From: Comamonas sp009360615
Lineage (GTDB): Bacteria; Pseudomonadota; Gammaproteobacteria; Burkholderiales; Burkholderiaceae_C
Reading direction: 5' to 3' (one strand)
Length of the DNA stretch: 64,000 bases
Assembly (NCBI RefSeq): GCF_035784015.1
Contig: NZ_JALKOW010000001.1
Made by a program: the position numbers and the translations under genes. Under the pieces are notes generated by a model that saw nothing but the letters and a program-made list of their open reading frames with translations, searched no databases and was not told the origin of the DNA. Below are positions 10,401 through 17,275 of this stretch, piece after piece. How positions within the stretch are numbered: the first letter of the stretch is position 1; every line of letters starts with the position of its first letter.

Positions 10401-10641
10401 GGCGGCCCTGTTCGGCGCGCTGCCCCTGGCCCTGGGCCGGGGCGACGGTGCCGAGCTGCGCCAGCCCCTGGGCATTGCGATCGTGGGCGGCCTGCTGCTG
10501 AGCCAGTTGCTCACGCTCTACACCACGCCCGTGGTCTATGTGCTGCTGGACCGTGTGCGCCGCAGCGTGTTGCGCCTGTGGGCGCGCCGTCCGACCGGAA
10601 GGCGCGGTGGCCAGGCCTCTGCCATGGCTGAGGCGAAGTGA
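7468..10641 (+). CDS. mdtC: RND efflux transporter permease subunit (MdtC-like)
   Basis: This 1057-residue protein is the second RND permease of the operon, starting inside the mdtB stop codon. It has the N-terminal FIFRPIATMLLTIGMAL helix, the proton-relay pair in GFVVDDAIVVLEN (Asp401-Asp402) and the C-terminal GLVKKNAIMMIDFALE segment. It is clearly homologous to the upstream pump but divergent along its length, as expected for MdtB/MdtC partners and not for a recent duplicate. It should form the hetero-oligomeric inner-membrane pump with the preceding subunit, the MdtA-like adaptor and the channel encoded immediately downstream. The C-terminal end is a short Arg-rich cytoplasmic tail. Confidence 0.93.
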   Translation: MSISTPFIFRPIATMLLTIGMALVGGVAYFLLPVAPLPQVDYPTISVTASLPGAAPDTMAATVATPLERALGAIAGVNEMTSSSSMGSTRITLQFDLTRTVDSAAHDVQAAINAARTLLPSGMPGNPTYRKVNPADAPIMILALTSDSLTRGQMYDAASTVLAQKLAQVEGVGQASINGGALPAVRVELDPVRLAANGVSLDAVRTAITATNANRPLGAVEREDHYWQVATNDQARTAAEYAPLVLRWNNGNAVRLSDVADVTDSVQDIRNYGVMNGKPAVLLQVFKQPDANILQAVDKVRAMLPQLRASINPAIEVTVISDRTPTLRASVKEVQNALLISIALVIMVVFVFLRRLRATLIPAVAVPASLMGTFGIMYLCGYTLDNLSLMALTVAAGFVVDDAIVVLENVMRHMERGKSAMQAAIEGAREIGFTVVSMSLSLIAVFVPILFMAGIVGRFFREFAVVMSAAILVSMVISLTTTPMMCAALLRTPAEEERRRAERARRPFTRRWDAFWLRVSLAMDRFEARVTALYRRTLAWGLRHQPVVLLSLVAVIGLNIHLYQTIDKGFMPSEDTGRVMGFIRADQSTSFQAMERRIKRFLDVVQQDPAVEYVTGFTGGGQANSANMFMSLKPMAERKVSSDEVINRLREKLKDEPGARLFMMTQSDVRIGGRQSMSSYQYTLQADDTAELRLWEPRIRQVLSTLPELTDVNSDVQDNGMQTRLVIDRDQAARLGLTVAQIDNTLNDAFGQRQVGVIYNPLNQYRVVMTASSQYLQSPETLRGFFFVNSAGQQIPLTAFARITTSTTPLSVQHQSGTPASTVSYNLAPDVSLSQANDAIRNAMLELGVPVSIRGSFSGSAGAFQQALAGQPLLILAAIITIYLVLGILYENLVHPLTILSTLPSAGVGALLALMGFKTEFSLIAFIGVILLIGLVKKNAIMMIDFALEREKGGHATAAQAIYRACHLRLRPILMTTMAALFGALPLALGRGDGAELRQPLGIAIVGGLLLSQLLTLYTTPVVYVLLDRVRRSVLRLWARRPTGRRGGQASAMAEAK

Positions 10642-10717
10642 GATGAATATGCCAGCACAGTTTTTGAATCAGATCGGCTCGAAGCCCAATAAGGGTAATC
10701 GTAAGCAGCTCACATTT

Positions 10718-12220
10718 ATGAAGAATTCTCCCCGAGTGCTGCCCCGCTGGATGCCACGTCTGCTGCCGCTTGCCGCAGCGCTGGCGCTGGCGGCCTGTTC
10801 CACCCAGCCCGCCTATCAGCCACCCCGGCTCGAGGTGCCGGTCCGCTTCAAGGAGGCCACGCCCGAGGCCACGCAGTTCGGCGTCTGGCTGCCGGCGCAG
10901 GGCTCGGCGACCAGCGAGCCCCTTGCGGTGCCCGACCCATGGTGGAGGGTGTATGGCGACAGCACGCTGGATCGGTTGCAGCAGGAGGCAGCGGCAGGCA
11001 ATCCCGGCGTGGAGCAGGCCGTGGCGCGCCTGCGCTCGGCCCAGGCGGCCGTCGCCAGCAGCCGCGCCGCGCAACTGCCCACGCTTGGCACCACGGGCAG
11101 CGGCTCGCGTGCCTTGACCGGCGGCGGCACTTACAGCAATACCAACGGCGAGAACGTGGCGCGCAGCGGCAGCATCAACAACAACTTCTCGCTGGGCCTG
11201 AGCGCCAGTTGGGAGCTGGATCTCTGGGGCAAGCTCTCGGGCGCGGTGGATGCCAGCCGGGCTTCGGCCCAGGCCAGTGCCGACGATCTGGCTGCGGCCC
11301 GTCTCTCGGCCCAGGCCTCGGTGGCCCAGACCTATTTCTCGCTGCGTGCCGCCGAGGCGCAGATGAAGTATCTGCAGGAGAGCCTGGAAGCCTACGAGCA
11401 AAGCCTGAAGCTCACGCAGAATCGCTATCAGGCGGGCGTGGTGTCTTCCGCCGACGTGGCCCAGGCCCAGTCCCAGTACAAGAGCACCCAGGCCAGCCTG
11501 CTCGAGGCCAGGATCACGCGGGCCCAGTACGAGCATGCGCTGGCGGCCTTGCTGGGCAAGGCTCCGGCCAACTTCAGCCTGCCGGTCACCGGCCACCTGC
11601 CGACGCCGCCCGCAGTGCCTGAGATGCTGGCCTCCACCTTGCTGGAGAGGCGGCCCGACATTGCGGCCGCCGAGCGCCGAGTGGCCATGGCCAATGCGCA
11701 GATCGGCGTGGCGCGCGCGGCCTATTTCCCTTCGCTGACCCTGTCGGCATCGGCCGGCTACCGCAACTCCGTGCTCTCCGATCTGCTCAATGCACCGAAT
11801 CTGTTCTGGTCGCTGGGACCGGCGCTGGCCATGAGCCTGTTTGACGGCGGCGCGCGTTCGGCGGCCGTGGAGTCGGCACGCGCCACGCTGGACCTGAATG
11901 CCGCCACCTACAAGCAGACCGTGCTGACGGCGCTGCAGGAGGTGGAGGACAATCTGGTCGCCGCCGTCAATCTGGCCCAGGAGGAGCAGGTGCAGACCGA
12001 GGCCCTGGCCGCAGCGCAGAAGTCGCTGACCGTGGCCAACAACCAGTACCAGGCCGGCATCGTGGGCTACCTGAACGTGCTCTCGGCCCAGACGACGGTG
12101 CTCGGCGCCCAGAACAGCCTCAACAGCGTCAGAAACCGAAGGCTGACGGCCGTGAACACCTTGCTCAAGAATGTGGCAGGGCGCTGGCAGCCGCTGGATG
12201 CAGGCTCGCACAAAGAGTGA
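10718..12220 (+). CDS. Outer-membrane efflux lipoprotein (NodT/OprM family)
   Basis: This is the TolC-like outer-membrane channel of the efflux operon. From the ATG at 10718 there is a textbook lipoprotein signal with lipobox ALAAC, the lipidated Cys being residue 27. It is followed by the family opening YQPPRLEVP and two repeats of the outer-membrane efflux domain with long amphipathic helices. Features such as PDPWWRVYGD, LRSAQAAV and RYQAGVVSSADVAQAQ are typical of NodT-type channels. An upstream in-frame ATG at 10643, one base after the mdtC stop and with a better ribosome-binding site, would place 25 extra residues before the signal peptide. The lipobox spacing favours 10718 but translational coupling favours 10643, so the start is uncertain. 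Confidence 0.9.
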   Translation: MKNSPRVLPRWMPRLLPLAAALALAACSTQPAYQPPRLEVPVRFKEATPEATQFGVWLPAQGSATSEPLAVPDPWWRVYGDSTLDRLQQEAAAGNPGVEQAVARLRSAQAAVASSRAAQLPTLGTTGSGSRALTGGGTYSNTNGENVARSGSINNNFSLGLSASWELDLWGKLSGAVDASRASAQASADDLAAARLSAQASVAQTYFSLRAAEAQMKYLQESLEAYEQSLKLTQNRYQAGVVSSADVAQAQSQYKSTQASLLEARITRAQYEHALAALLGKAPANFSLPVTGHLPTPPAVPEMLASTLLERRPDIAAAERRVAMANAQIGVARAAYFPSLTLSASAGYRNSVLSDLLNAPNLFWSLGPALAMSLFDGGARSAAVESARATLDLNAATYKQTVLTALQEVEDNLVAAVNLAQEEQVQTEALAAAQKSLTVANNQYQAGIVGYLNVLSAQTTVLGAQNSLNSVRNRRLTAVNTLLKNVAGRWQPLDAGSHKE

Positions 12221-12283
12221 GCGCACCATGCAGGCTTGCCGTCTGGGTTACAACCGCTGCTGTCCTATTGTGAAGATCAAACC

Positions 12284-12607
12284 ATGAGCATCGCCGTTTT
12301 CTACCTGCGCAATTCCGAGCCCGAGGCCCAGACACCGGTCTGGCAGCCGCAATGCCGGGCCTTCTCCGATGCGCAGATGAGCGAGGCGCTGGCCCTGTGC
12401 CAGCACCTGCGCAAGGACGAGCGCCATGCCCATGTGGTGATTTCGTCGGAGCTGCGCGATATGGTCGGGCCCGTGGGGGTGTCAGCGGTCGAGGATGGCA
12501 AGACTCCTGACGGAGTGGACTATCAGTGGAGCAAGGCCGGGCGTGCAGGGGCCAGCCGCAGGAATGCGGTCGAGCCGCCCAGGCAGCGCCAGGATATGGA
12601 TCGCTAG
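12284..12607 (+). CDS. Conserved hypothetical protein
   Basis: I do not recognise a named family for this 107-residue protein. It begins MSIAVFYLRN and shows a compact mixed alpha/beta pattern, including a run that looks like a helix (SDAQMSEALALCQHLRKD) followed by a hydrophobic strand (HAHVVISSEL). The last 25 residues are Arg/Gln-rich and probably disordered. There is no signal peptide or membrane helix. The start at 12284 is preferred over an in-frame ATG 48 bp upstream because the first segment of the longer form has no coding character. It lies 63 bp after the efflux channel gene on the same strand and could be co-transcribed. Its stop overlaps the stop region of the convergent SRPBCC gene. 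Confidence 0.65.
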   Translation: MSIAVFYLRNSEPEAQTPVWQPQCRAFSDAQMSEALALCQHLRKDERHAHVVISSELRDMVGPVGVSAVEDGKTPDGVDYQWSKAGRAGASRRNAVEPPRQRQDMDR

Positions 12608-13143
12608 GCAGAAAACGGCTGACTAGAGGCCGCCTGTACCTTGGCCAGATAGCCGGCCAGCAACTGCATGCTGCCGCTCCAGCCCATTTTCATGCTGGCA
12701 TGCGAGCTGTCGAACAGCGCTTCTTCGACCGGGCTGGCATCGAGAGCGCGCCATTCCAGATGCAGGCGCGTGCCGCCGGCTTCCTCGCTGAGCGTGGTGG
12801 TCGACAGGGTATATAGCGGCCATTGCGGCGCCATCGGATGGCGCGTGACGCCGCCAGCGGCATCGCTGAACTGCACCACGACGACGATGCGCTCGGGCGC
12901 TTTCAATTCCCTGAAGCTCCATTTGCCCCACATGGCGGGCGCTTGGGGCATGGCCTCGGCGCGCATGCCGTAATGAAAGCTGCCGCCTTCGCGTGCATCT
13001 ACTTCGCATTGCGTCATCACCATGCCGGGCGGGCGCATCCAGTGGCTAAGGTGCTCGCCTTGCGTGAAGGCCGCGTAGACCAGCTCGCGCGGTGCCTTGA
13101 AGAATTGCTCGATGACAAACGGGGCAGAGAGTCGCTCGGTCAT
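12604..13143 (-). CDS. SRPBCC / AHSA1-family protein
   Basis: This 179-residue protein belongs to the SRPBCC superfamily, AHSA1 (activator of Hsp90 ATPase homologue 1-like) group. The family start (FKAPRELVYAAFTQGEHLSHWM) is followed by the curved beta-sheet with paired aromatic residues, ending in WSGSMQLLAGYLAK. Such stand-alone bacterial proteins bind hydrophobic ligands and are often linked to ArsR regulators, but no regulator is adjacent here. The ATG at 13143 has GAAGG seven bases upstream. An ATG six bases further upstream would sit directly against that site and is less likely. No membrane or export signals are visible. The specific ligand is unknown. Confidence 0.82.
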   Translation of the reverse strand: MTERLSAPFVIEQFFKAPRELVYAAFTQGEHLSHWMRPPGMVMTQCEVDAREGGSFHYGMRAEAMPQAPAMWGKWSFRELKAPERIVVVVQFSDAAGGVTRHPMAPQWPLYTLSTTTLSEEAGGTRLHLEWRALDASPVEEALFDSSHASMKMGWSGSMQLLAGYLAKVQAASSQPFSA

Positions 13144-13228
13144 GGACATGCCTTCGCAGATCGCTTGGAGCCATCCATTGTGCACAGTGCGCACCTGACT
13201 TCAAGCGCCGCGGCCTCGGGCCTGGATG

Positions 13229-13651
13229 TCAGGTTTCGAGATCAAAGGCCTGGCGCAGCGCATCGCCGAACTGCATGGAGCCCGAAAGACAGAGGCTGAC
13301 CGTGGTGCGGCCTGTGGCCGAGGCCTGCAGCTCCAGCCTGCCTGCGGCCCTGTCGAAGCGGGCGCTCAGGGGCTCGCCGTCATCGTCCTGCGCCTGCAGG
13401 TCATAGTCCCAGTCATTGCCGTCTTCCAGCGGGCCCTGGCGACCTGCAAACGTCTGGCTGGCCCAGCGCAGCAGGGCCTCGATTTCTTGGGCCAGCGCGG
13501 GCACGCGTTCGGCCTTGACGCAGGCCATGGCGTCCCAGGTGCCCGTGCCTTCTTCATCTTCGCTGTAATCGAATTCCAGATAATCCAGAGCCATGGCATA
13601 TTGCGCGCTATTGAGAGGGACGCCATTGTGCCTGTGCCTTGCTTCGCGCAT
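13229..13651 (-). CDS. Conserved hypothetical protein
   Basis: I do not recognise a function for this 140-residue protein. It is acidic in the first third (YLEFDYSEDEEGTGTWDAMACV) and continues with an amphipathic helix (VPALAQEIEALLRWASQTF). It ends with beta-rich sequence of the kind TTVSLCLSGSMQFGDAL. There is no signal peptide and no membrane helix. An ATG at 13651 was chosen; a TTG 33 bp upstream is in the same frame, and neither has a strong ribosome-binding site. It is on the same strand as the AHSA1-like gene, 85 bp upstream of it, and divergent from the ABC ATPase gene 59 bp away. The coding call rests on the clean frame, codon pattern and neighbour spacing. Confidence 0.6.
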   Translation of the reverse strand: MREARHRHNGVPLNSAQYAMALDYLEFDYSEDEEGTGTWDAMACVKAERVPALAQEIEALLRWASQTFAGRQGPLEDGNDWDYDLQAQDDDGEPLSARFDRAAGRLELQASATGRTTVSLCLSGSMQFGDALRQAFDLET

Positions 13652-13710
13652 GGCGGTGGGCTTTTGGCGGTATTCGGCGATCAACCCAGATGTAGAAGGC
13701 GCTTTCAGCG

Positions 13711-14382
13711 ATGAATTCCGAACTTGATGAGGGCTGCGGCTCTCGCTGCATGGTGCAGGCCCAGCAGGTGAGTCTGGGTTATCCGGGCCGCGCGGTGGCC
13801 CGTGAGGCCTCGTATTGCTGGCATGCCGGGCTGTGTCTGCTGCAAGGCGACGAGGGCACGGGCAAGACCAGCTGGCTCAAGGCATTGGCCGGGCAGTTGC
13901 CACTGCGCACGGGCGTGCTGCGCTATGCGTTTGCCGACGACGGTCGCCTGGCAGCCGGTTCCTGCTTCTGGCAGGATCCGCGTCAGCCGCTCGACGAAGT
14001 TCGCAGCCAGATGCCCGCGGCCGGCTGGGTGGCTTTGCAGCGCACGCTGTATCCGCATTGGTCGCAAGAGCAGTTCGGGCGGCATGTACAGGGCTTCGGG
14101 CTGGAGCCGCACTTGCACAAGCCGCTGCAGGCCCTGTCATCGGGCACGCAGCGCAAGCTGTGGATGGCTGCCGGCTGGGCCAGCGGTGCCGAGCTGGTGC
14201 TGATTGACGAGCCGCTGGCGGCACTGGACAAGCCCTCCGAGCGCTATGTGCAGCATGCGCTGGCGGCCATGGCCGCCGGGCTCAGGCATCCGGCGCGGCC
14301 CCGCTGCGTCATCGTCGCGCATTGGGATGCCATGCAGGGTGTGGACTGGGAGGATGTGATGGTGCTGCCTACATCGCCTTGA
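13711..14382 (+). CDS. Orphan ABC transporter ATP-binding protein
   Basis: This 223-residue protein is an ABC-type ATPase. Walker A is GDEGTGKTS (residues 46-54), the signature loop is LSSGTQRKL (about 142-150), Walker B is LVLIDEP (162-168) followed by the D-loop ALD, and a switch His is present in VAHWD. The compact size and sequence recall CcmA-like single-domain ATPases. No permease or binding protein is encoded nearby, so its partner must be elsewhere or it acts without one. Its 3' end overlaps by 14 bp the end of the convergent LytTR regulator gene once that gene's frameshift is corrected. The ATPase call is secure; the transported substrate is unknown. Confidence 0.82.
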   Translation: MNSELDEGCGSRCMVQAQQVSLGYPGRAVAREASYCWHAGLCLLQGDEGTGKTSWLKALAGQLPLRTGVLRYAFADDGRLAAGSCFWQDPRQPLDEVRSQMPAAGWVALQRTLYPHWSQEQFGRHVQGFGLEPHLHKPLQALSSGTQRKLWMAAGWASGAELVLIDEPLAALDKPSERYVQHALAAMAAGLRHPARPRCVIVAHWDAMQGVDWEDVMVLPTSP

Positions 14383-15185
14383 ACCGCGTTGCGTAGAGAC
14401 GGCTGACGGCCAGTTTTTCAGAGCGGTCACGCAGCAGCAGGCTGACGCGCCCGGACTCGTCACGCTGTGCGCTGGCAATGGCTTGCGCCCGCACCACGGT
14501 GCCGCGATGGATTTGCCAGAACTCGCGCGCGTCGAGCTGCGGCAGCAAATCCTTCAGCGGTGTACGGATCAGATACTCTTGACCGGCGCGTCAGCACGCG
14601 CAGATATTTGTCGGCAGCTTCGAGGTAGATGATGTCCTGCACCCTCACCATATGGATCTGGTTGCCGACGCTGGCCTGAATGATCTGCAGTGCGGCGGGG
14701 GCCTGCCCCAGCAGTTGCTGCTGCAGCCTGAGCAACTGCTCGAGCTGACGGTGATTGTGCATGGCAAGGTCCGTGCCCTGTACGGGCTGGCGCTGCTGCC
14801 ACCACTGCTGCAGGCGCTGCACGGTCTGGCCAAGGCGCGCCGCCTGCACCGGCTTGAGCACATAGTCCATGGCGCAGGCCTCGAAGGCCGCCAAGGCGTA
14901 CTGGTCGTAGGCGGTGACGAAGACAATCGCTGGCAGCGGTCGGCCCTCAGGCCAGGCATCCGCGATTTCGGCGGCGGCCTCCAGTCCCGTCTGGCCGGGC
15001 ATGCGAATGTCCAGAAACAGCAGATCGGGCAGCCGCTCCAGCGCCTGATGCACGGCGCTGATGCCGTCGGCCACACGGGCTTCGACATGCAGTTGCGGCC
15101 AGAGCTGACCCAGCAGCTGCTGCAATGCCAGGGCCAGCAGCGGTTCGTCTTCGGCAATCAGGGCGCGCGGCGGGCTGGTGTTCAT
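14369..15185 (-). pseudogene. LytTR-family response regulator, frameshifted in the DNA-binding domain
   Basis: The N-terminal receiver domain is intact, with acidic residues at 12-14, phospho-acceptor Asp59 in FLDIRMPG, Thr91 and Lys111. The LytTR domain begins normally (MVRVQDIIYLEAADKYLRVL) but after about residue 200 the frame turns into unrelated Arg/Ala-rich sequence and stops at 14460. The remaining half of LytTR (EYLIRTPLKDLLPQL ... EFWQIHRGTVVRA ... LYATRFKAM) is encoded in a different frame down to a stop at 14369. The complete span is 817 nt, one more than a multiple of three, so a single extra base (or loss of two) near 14580-14586 explains it. The gene overlaps the start of the histidine kinase gene (ATGA). 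It may be inactive, or this may be a sequencing error. Confidence 0.85.
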
Positions 15186-16243
15186 GGCTGGGGCTTCAGG
15201 GGTAATACGAGGCAGGCCCTGGTTCCGCCTGCGCTGTCTGCTGTCAGGTCGAAGCGGGAAGCGCTGCCGTAGCGGCTGGCCAGGCGTTCGCGAATCTGCT
15301 GCAGGCCAAAGCCTGAGCCCGAGGGCGGCTGGCCAGGCAGCACGGGCAGGCCCAGGCCATTGTCATGCACGCTGAGCAGGAGGTGGCTGTCATCCAGCAT
15401 TCCGGCCTGAACGGCTATGTGGCCGCCGGCCAGTTGGGGCTCCAGTCCATGGCGAATGCTGTTCTCCACCAGCGGCTGCAGCAGCAGGGGCGGCACAGGC
15501 AGCCCGGCCAGATCGGCGGGTAGCGTCAGGGAGTAGGTGAGTCTGTCTCCCATGCGGATCTGCATCAGGGCCAGGTAGTCGGTCAGCAAGGCAAATTCCC
15601 TGGCAAGACTGTGGGTGCCGCTGCGCGAGCCGGCCAGCGTGGCACGTAGGTAGGCAATCAGATGGTCGAGCATCTGCTCGGCACGTGGCGCATCGCTTGC
15701 AATCAGCACGCGCAGATTGGCCAGGGTGTTGAACAGCATATGCGGCTCCAGCTGGGCCTGCAGCAGGCTGAGCCTGGCTTCGGCGGCCTGGCGCTGGGCC
15801 TGCTCTGCCTGCATTTGCAGGTGGCGCGATTTGCCCACCACATAAAAGCCCCAGGACATGGCAATGCTGGTCGCCATGGTGATGGCAAACGGCAGCCATA
15901 GCGAGGGCCTGCCTGCGGCGGACAGTTCGGGATGGAACTGCTGAACATAGAGGCTACCCAGCGGATTGCCCAGAACCAGGCCTGCCGCAATTCCCAGCGG
16001 CACCACGGCCATGCCGCGCATGCCGCGCGGCCAGGGGATCTGGTCGGACTCGCGCCAGCGCAGCCTGAGCAGATCGATGCTCAGCCAGCTGATCAGGCCT
16101 ATGGCCAGCGAGTAGGCGAGGTTGACATCCCACAGGCCCTGGCCCAGAGCGGTCAGGGCCGCGGCGATCAGCAGGCAGGCCGCCACGGTGATGCCGGCGT
16201 GACGAAGCAGGGAGGCGGGCGCAAACATGGACATGACTGGCAT
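15182..16243 (-). CDS. LytS/YehU-type sensor histidine kinase
   Basis: This is the sensor of a LytS/LytTR two-component pair. The N-terminal half has about four hydrophobic helices, and a coiled segment then leads to the His_kinase (PF06580-type) motif LEPHMLFNTLANLRVLI, with the phospho-acceptor His near residue 168. The GHKL ATPase motifs follow: PLVENSIRHGLE (N box), DNGLGLP (G1) and GSGFGLQQIRERL (G2). Its stop overlaps the ATG of the response regulator gene, so the two are translationally coupled. Several ATGs are possible (16243, 16234, 16228) and a TTG at 16267; none has a clear ribosome-binding site, and 16243 was chosen. Because its partner regulator is frameshifted, the pathway may be dead in this strain. 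Confidence 0.88.
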   Translation of the reverse strand: MPVMSMFAPASLLRHAGITVAACLLIAAALTALGQGLWDVNLAYSLAIGLISWLSIDLLRLRWRESDQIPWPRGMRGMAVVPLGIAAGLVLGNPLGSLYVQQFHPELSAAGRPSLWLPFAITMATSIAMSWGFYVVGKSRHLQMQAEQAQRQAAEARLSLLQAQLEPHMLFNTLANLRVLIASDAPRAEQMLDHLIAYLRATLAGSRSGTHSLAREFALLTDYLALMQIRMGDRLTYSLTLPADLAGLPVPPLLLQPLVENSIRHGLEPQLAGGHIAVQAGMLDDSHLLLSVHDNGLGLPVLPGQPPSGSGFGLQQIRERLASRYGSASRFDLTADSAGGTRACLVLPLKPQP

Positions 16244-16267
16244 GGTAGGTGATGGGGGATCCGGCAA

Positions 16268-16552
16268 CTAGCGCTTTTCGCTGCGCTGCAGCGTTTTCAG
16301 CTCGCGCTCCAGCAACTGCTGAAAGAGCGGACTGCCGGGGGCCAGCAGCCAGACCACGGCGCCATGCATCAGCAGGCCCAGACCCCAGCCCAGAGCCGGA
16401 TAGACGGCCCAGTGCCGTCCCTGGCTCAGAGACAGGGTCATCAGGCCCAGATTCACCGCGGCATAGACCGCAGCATGGATATACCAGCCCAGCTTCATGC
16501 CGGCGCGGCGGCGTGCCTGCCGGTGCAGAGCGTCTTCAGAGATCGGGTTCAT
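16268..16552 (-). CDS. 2TM-domain membrane protein
   Basis: This 94-residue protein has the 2TM-domain layout. A short charged N-terminus (DALHRQARRRAGMKLGWYIH) precedes two hydrophobic helices (about 22-42 and 55-75), and a C-terminal amphipathic helix follows (FQQLLERELKTLQRSEKR). Small 2TM proteins are commonly encoded just upstream of LytS/LytTR-type two-component genes in proteobacteria, as here. It may modulate the sensor or be its membrane partner, although that role is inference. Its stop lies about 25 bp from the chosen kinase ATG, so the three genes form an operon. The ATG follows GAAAAGACAT. Confidence 0.8.
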   Translation of the reverse strand: MNPISEDALHRQARRRAGMKLGWYIHAAVYAAVNLGLMTLSLSQGRHWAVYPALGWGLGLLMHGAVVWLLAPGSPLFQQLLERELKTLQRSEKR

Positions 16553-16588
16553 GTCTTTTCCTTGTAGTGCTTGGGATGAGGGCGGGTT

Positions 16589-16993
16589 TCAGGCCAATTG
16601 CTGCCACAGCAGATTGCCGAGCAGCCGGCCCGGAAGCAGCGTGAACAGTCCCGCGACGACGCAGCTGCCGAAGTACAGCTTGCGCATGACGCTGCGATGC
16701 TGGCCGATGCGTCGGTGGGCCAGATGCCAGAAGGACAGTGCCAGGCCACCCAGCGTCACGGGGATCAGCAGATGAATGGGCGTGAAGCCTGCCCAGTTGG
16801 GCAGACTGAAGTCGCGTATGAACAACGCGGAGATGGCGGTGGCCAGCATGAGCAGCACAAAGCCACGGCCTGCAATTCTGTGCACCCAGGGCAGCGGGCC
16901 GGCCTGGCGCCTGGCCCAGAGTGCAATGGCTCCGGTCAAGGTGGCTGCGATGGCGCAATCCATGTGAAAGGCAATCAGAGGTGTGAGTGTCAT
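16589..16993 (-). CDS. DUF2306 membrane protein
   Basis: This 134-residue protein has four hydrophobic helices and the DUF2306 family pattern. A first helix begins with His-rich sequence (LIAFHMDCAIAA), WVHRIAGRGFVLLM follows, the third helix has FTPIHLLIPVTLG, and it ends with HRSVMRKLYFGSCVVAGLFTLLPGR. Conserved His and Arg residues at the helix ends suggest a redox or cofactor-binding role, but none is proven for the family. The ATG at 16993 is fixed by a strong AGGAG seven bases upstream. It is the first gene before the 2TM/kinase/regulator genes on this strand (37-bp gap) and may be co-transcribed with them. A perfect 12-bp palindrome lies upstream at 17133-17144. Confidence 0.82.
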   Translation of the reverse strand: MTLTPLIAFHMDCAIAATLTGAIALWARRQAGPLPWVHRIAGRGFVLLMLATAISALFIRDFSLPNWAGFTPIHLLIPVTLGGLALSFWHLAHRRIGQHRSVMRKLYFGSCVVAGLFTLLPGRLLGNLLWQQLA

Positions 16994-17132
16994 GGCTGGC
17001 TCCTGGTGCTTGCACATGACTGTGCAAGCCGGGCCTGCTGCCGACCAGCGCTTTGCGACGAAGTGAACAAACACAGGAGCCAGTTGCATCTTCACAGGTG
17101 TGAGTGGGGTACTGGTTTTGCTTGTGTTTGTT

Positions 17133-17144
17133 TGTGCGCGCACA
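17133..17144. promoter_or_regulatory. Perfect 12-bp palindrome, possible operator
   Basis: The sequence TGTGCGCGCACA is a perfect palindrome within the 282-bp divergent region between the DUF2306 gene and the siderophore receptor. It could be an operator, but no regulator can be assigned. Confidence 0.35.
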
Positions 17145-17243
17145 CATACCACGCAGCAGTTTCAGGACTTGCAGCCTGCCTTGGATCCCGTTGAGATTTC
17201 AGGGTGTTTAGCATCCGCAAGGAGATTGATTAATAGAATTAAC

Positions 17244-17262
17244 GATTCTGAAAATCATTCTC
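17244..17262 (+). promoter_or_regulatory. Fur box upstream of the siderophore receptor
   Basis: The 19 bases GATTCTGAAAATCATTCTC match the classical Fur consensus GATAATGATAATCATTATC at 15 of 19 positions. They end 13 bp before the receptor ATG. This placement predicts iron-dependent repression of the receptor gene and the PepSY gene coupled to it. Confidence 0.8.
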
Positions 17263-17275
17263 AATAACATTAAAA

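Noticed and set aside
4271..10641. mdtB and mdtC as a recent tandem duplication
   Set aside because: The two proteins share motifs but differ throughout, as in the ancient MdtB/MdtC pairs of other bacteria, and the coupled order is the normal one.
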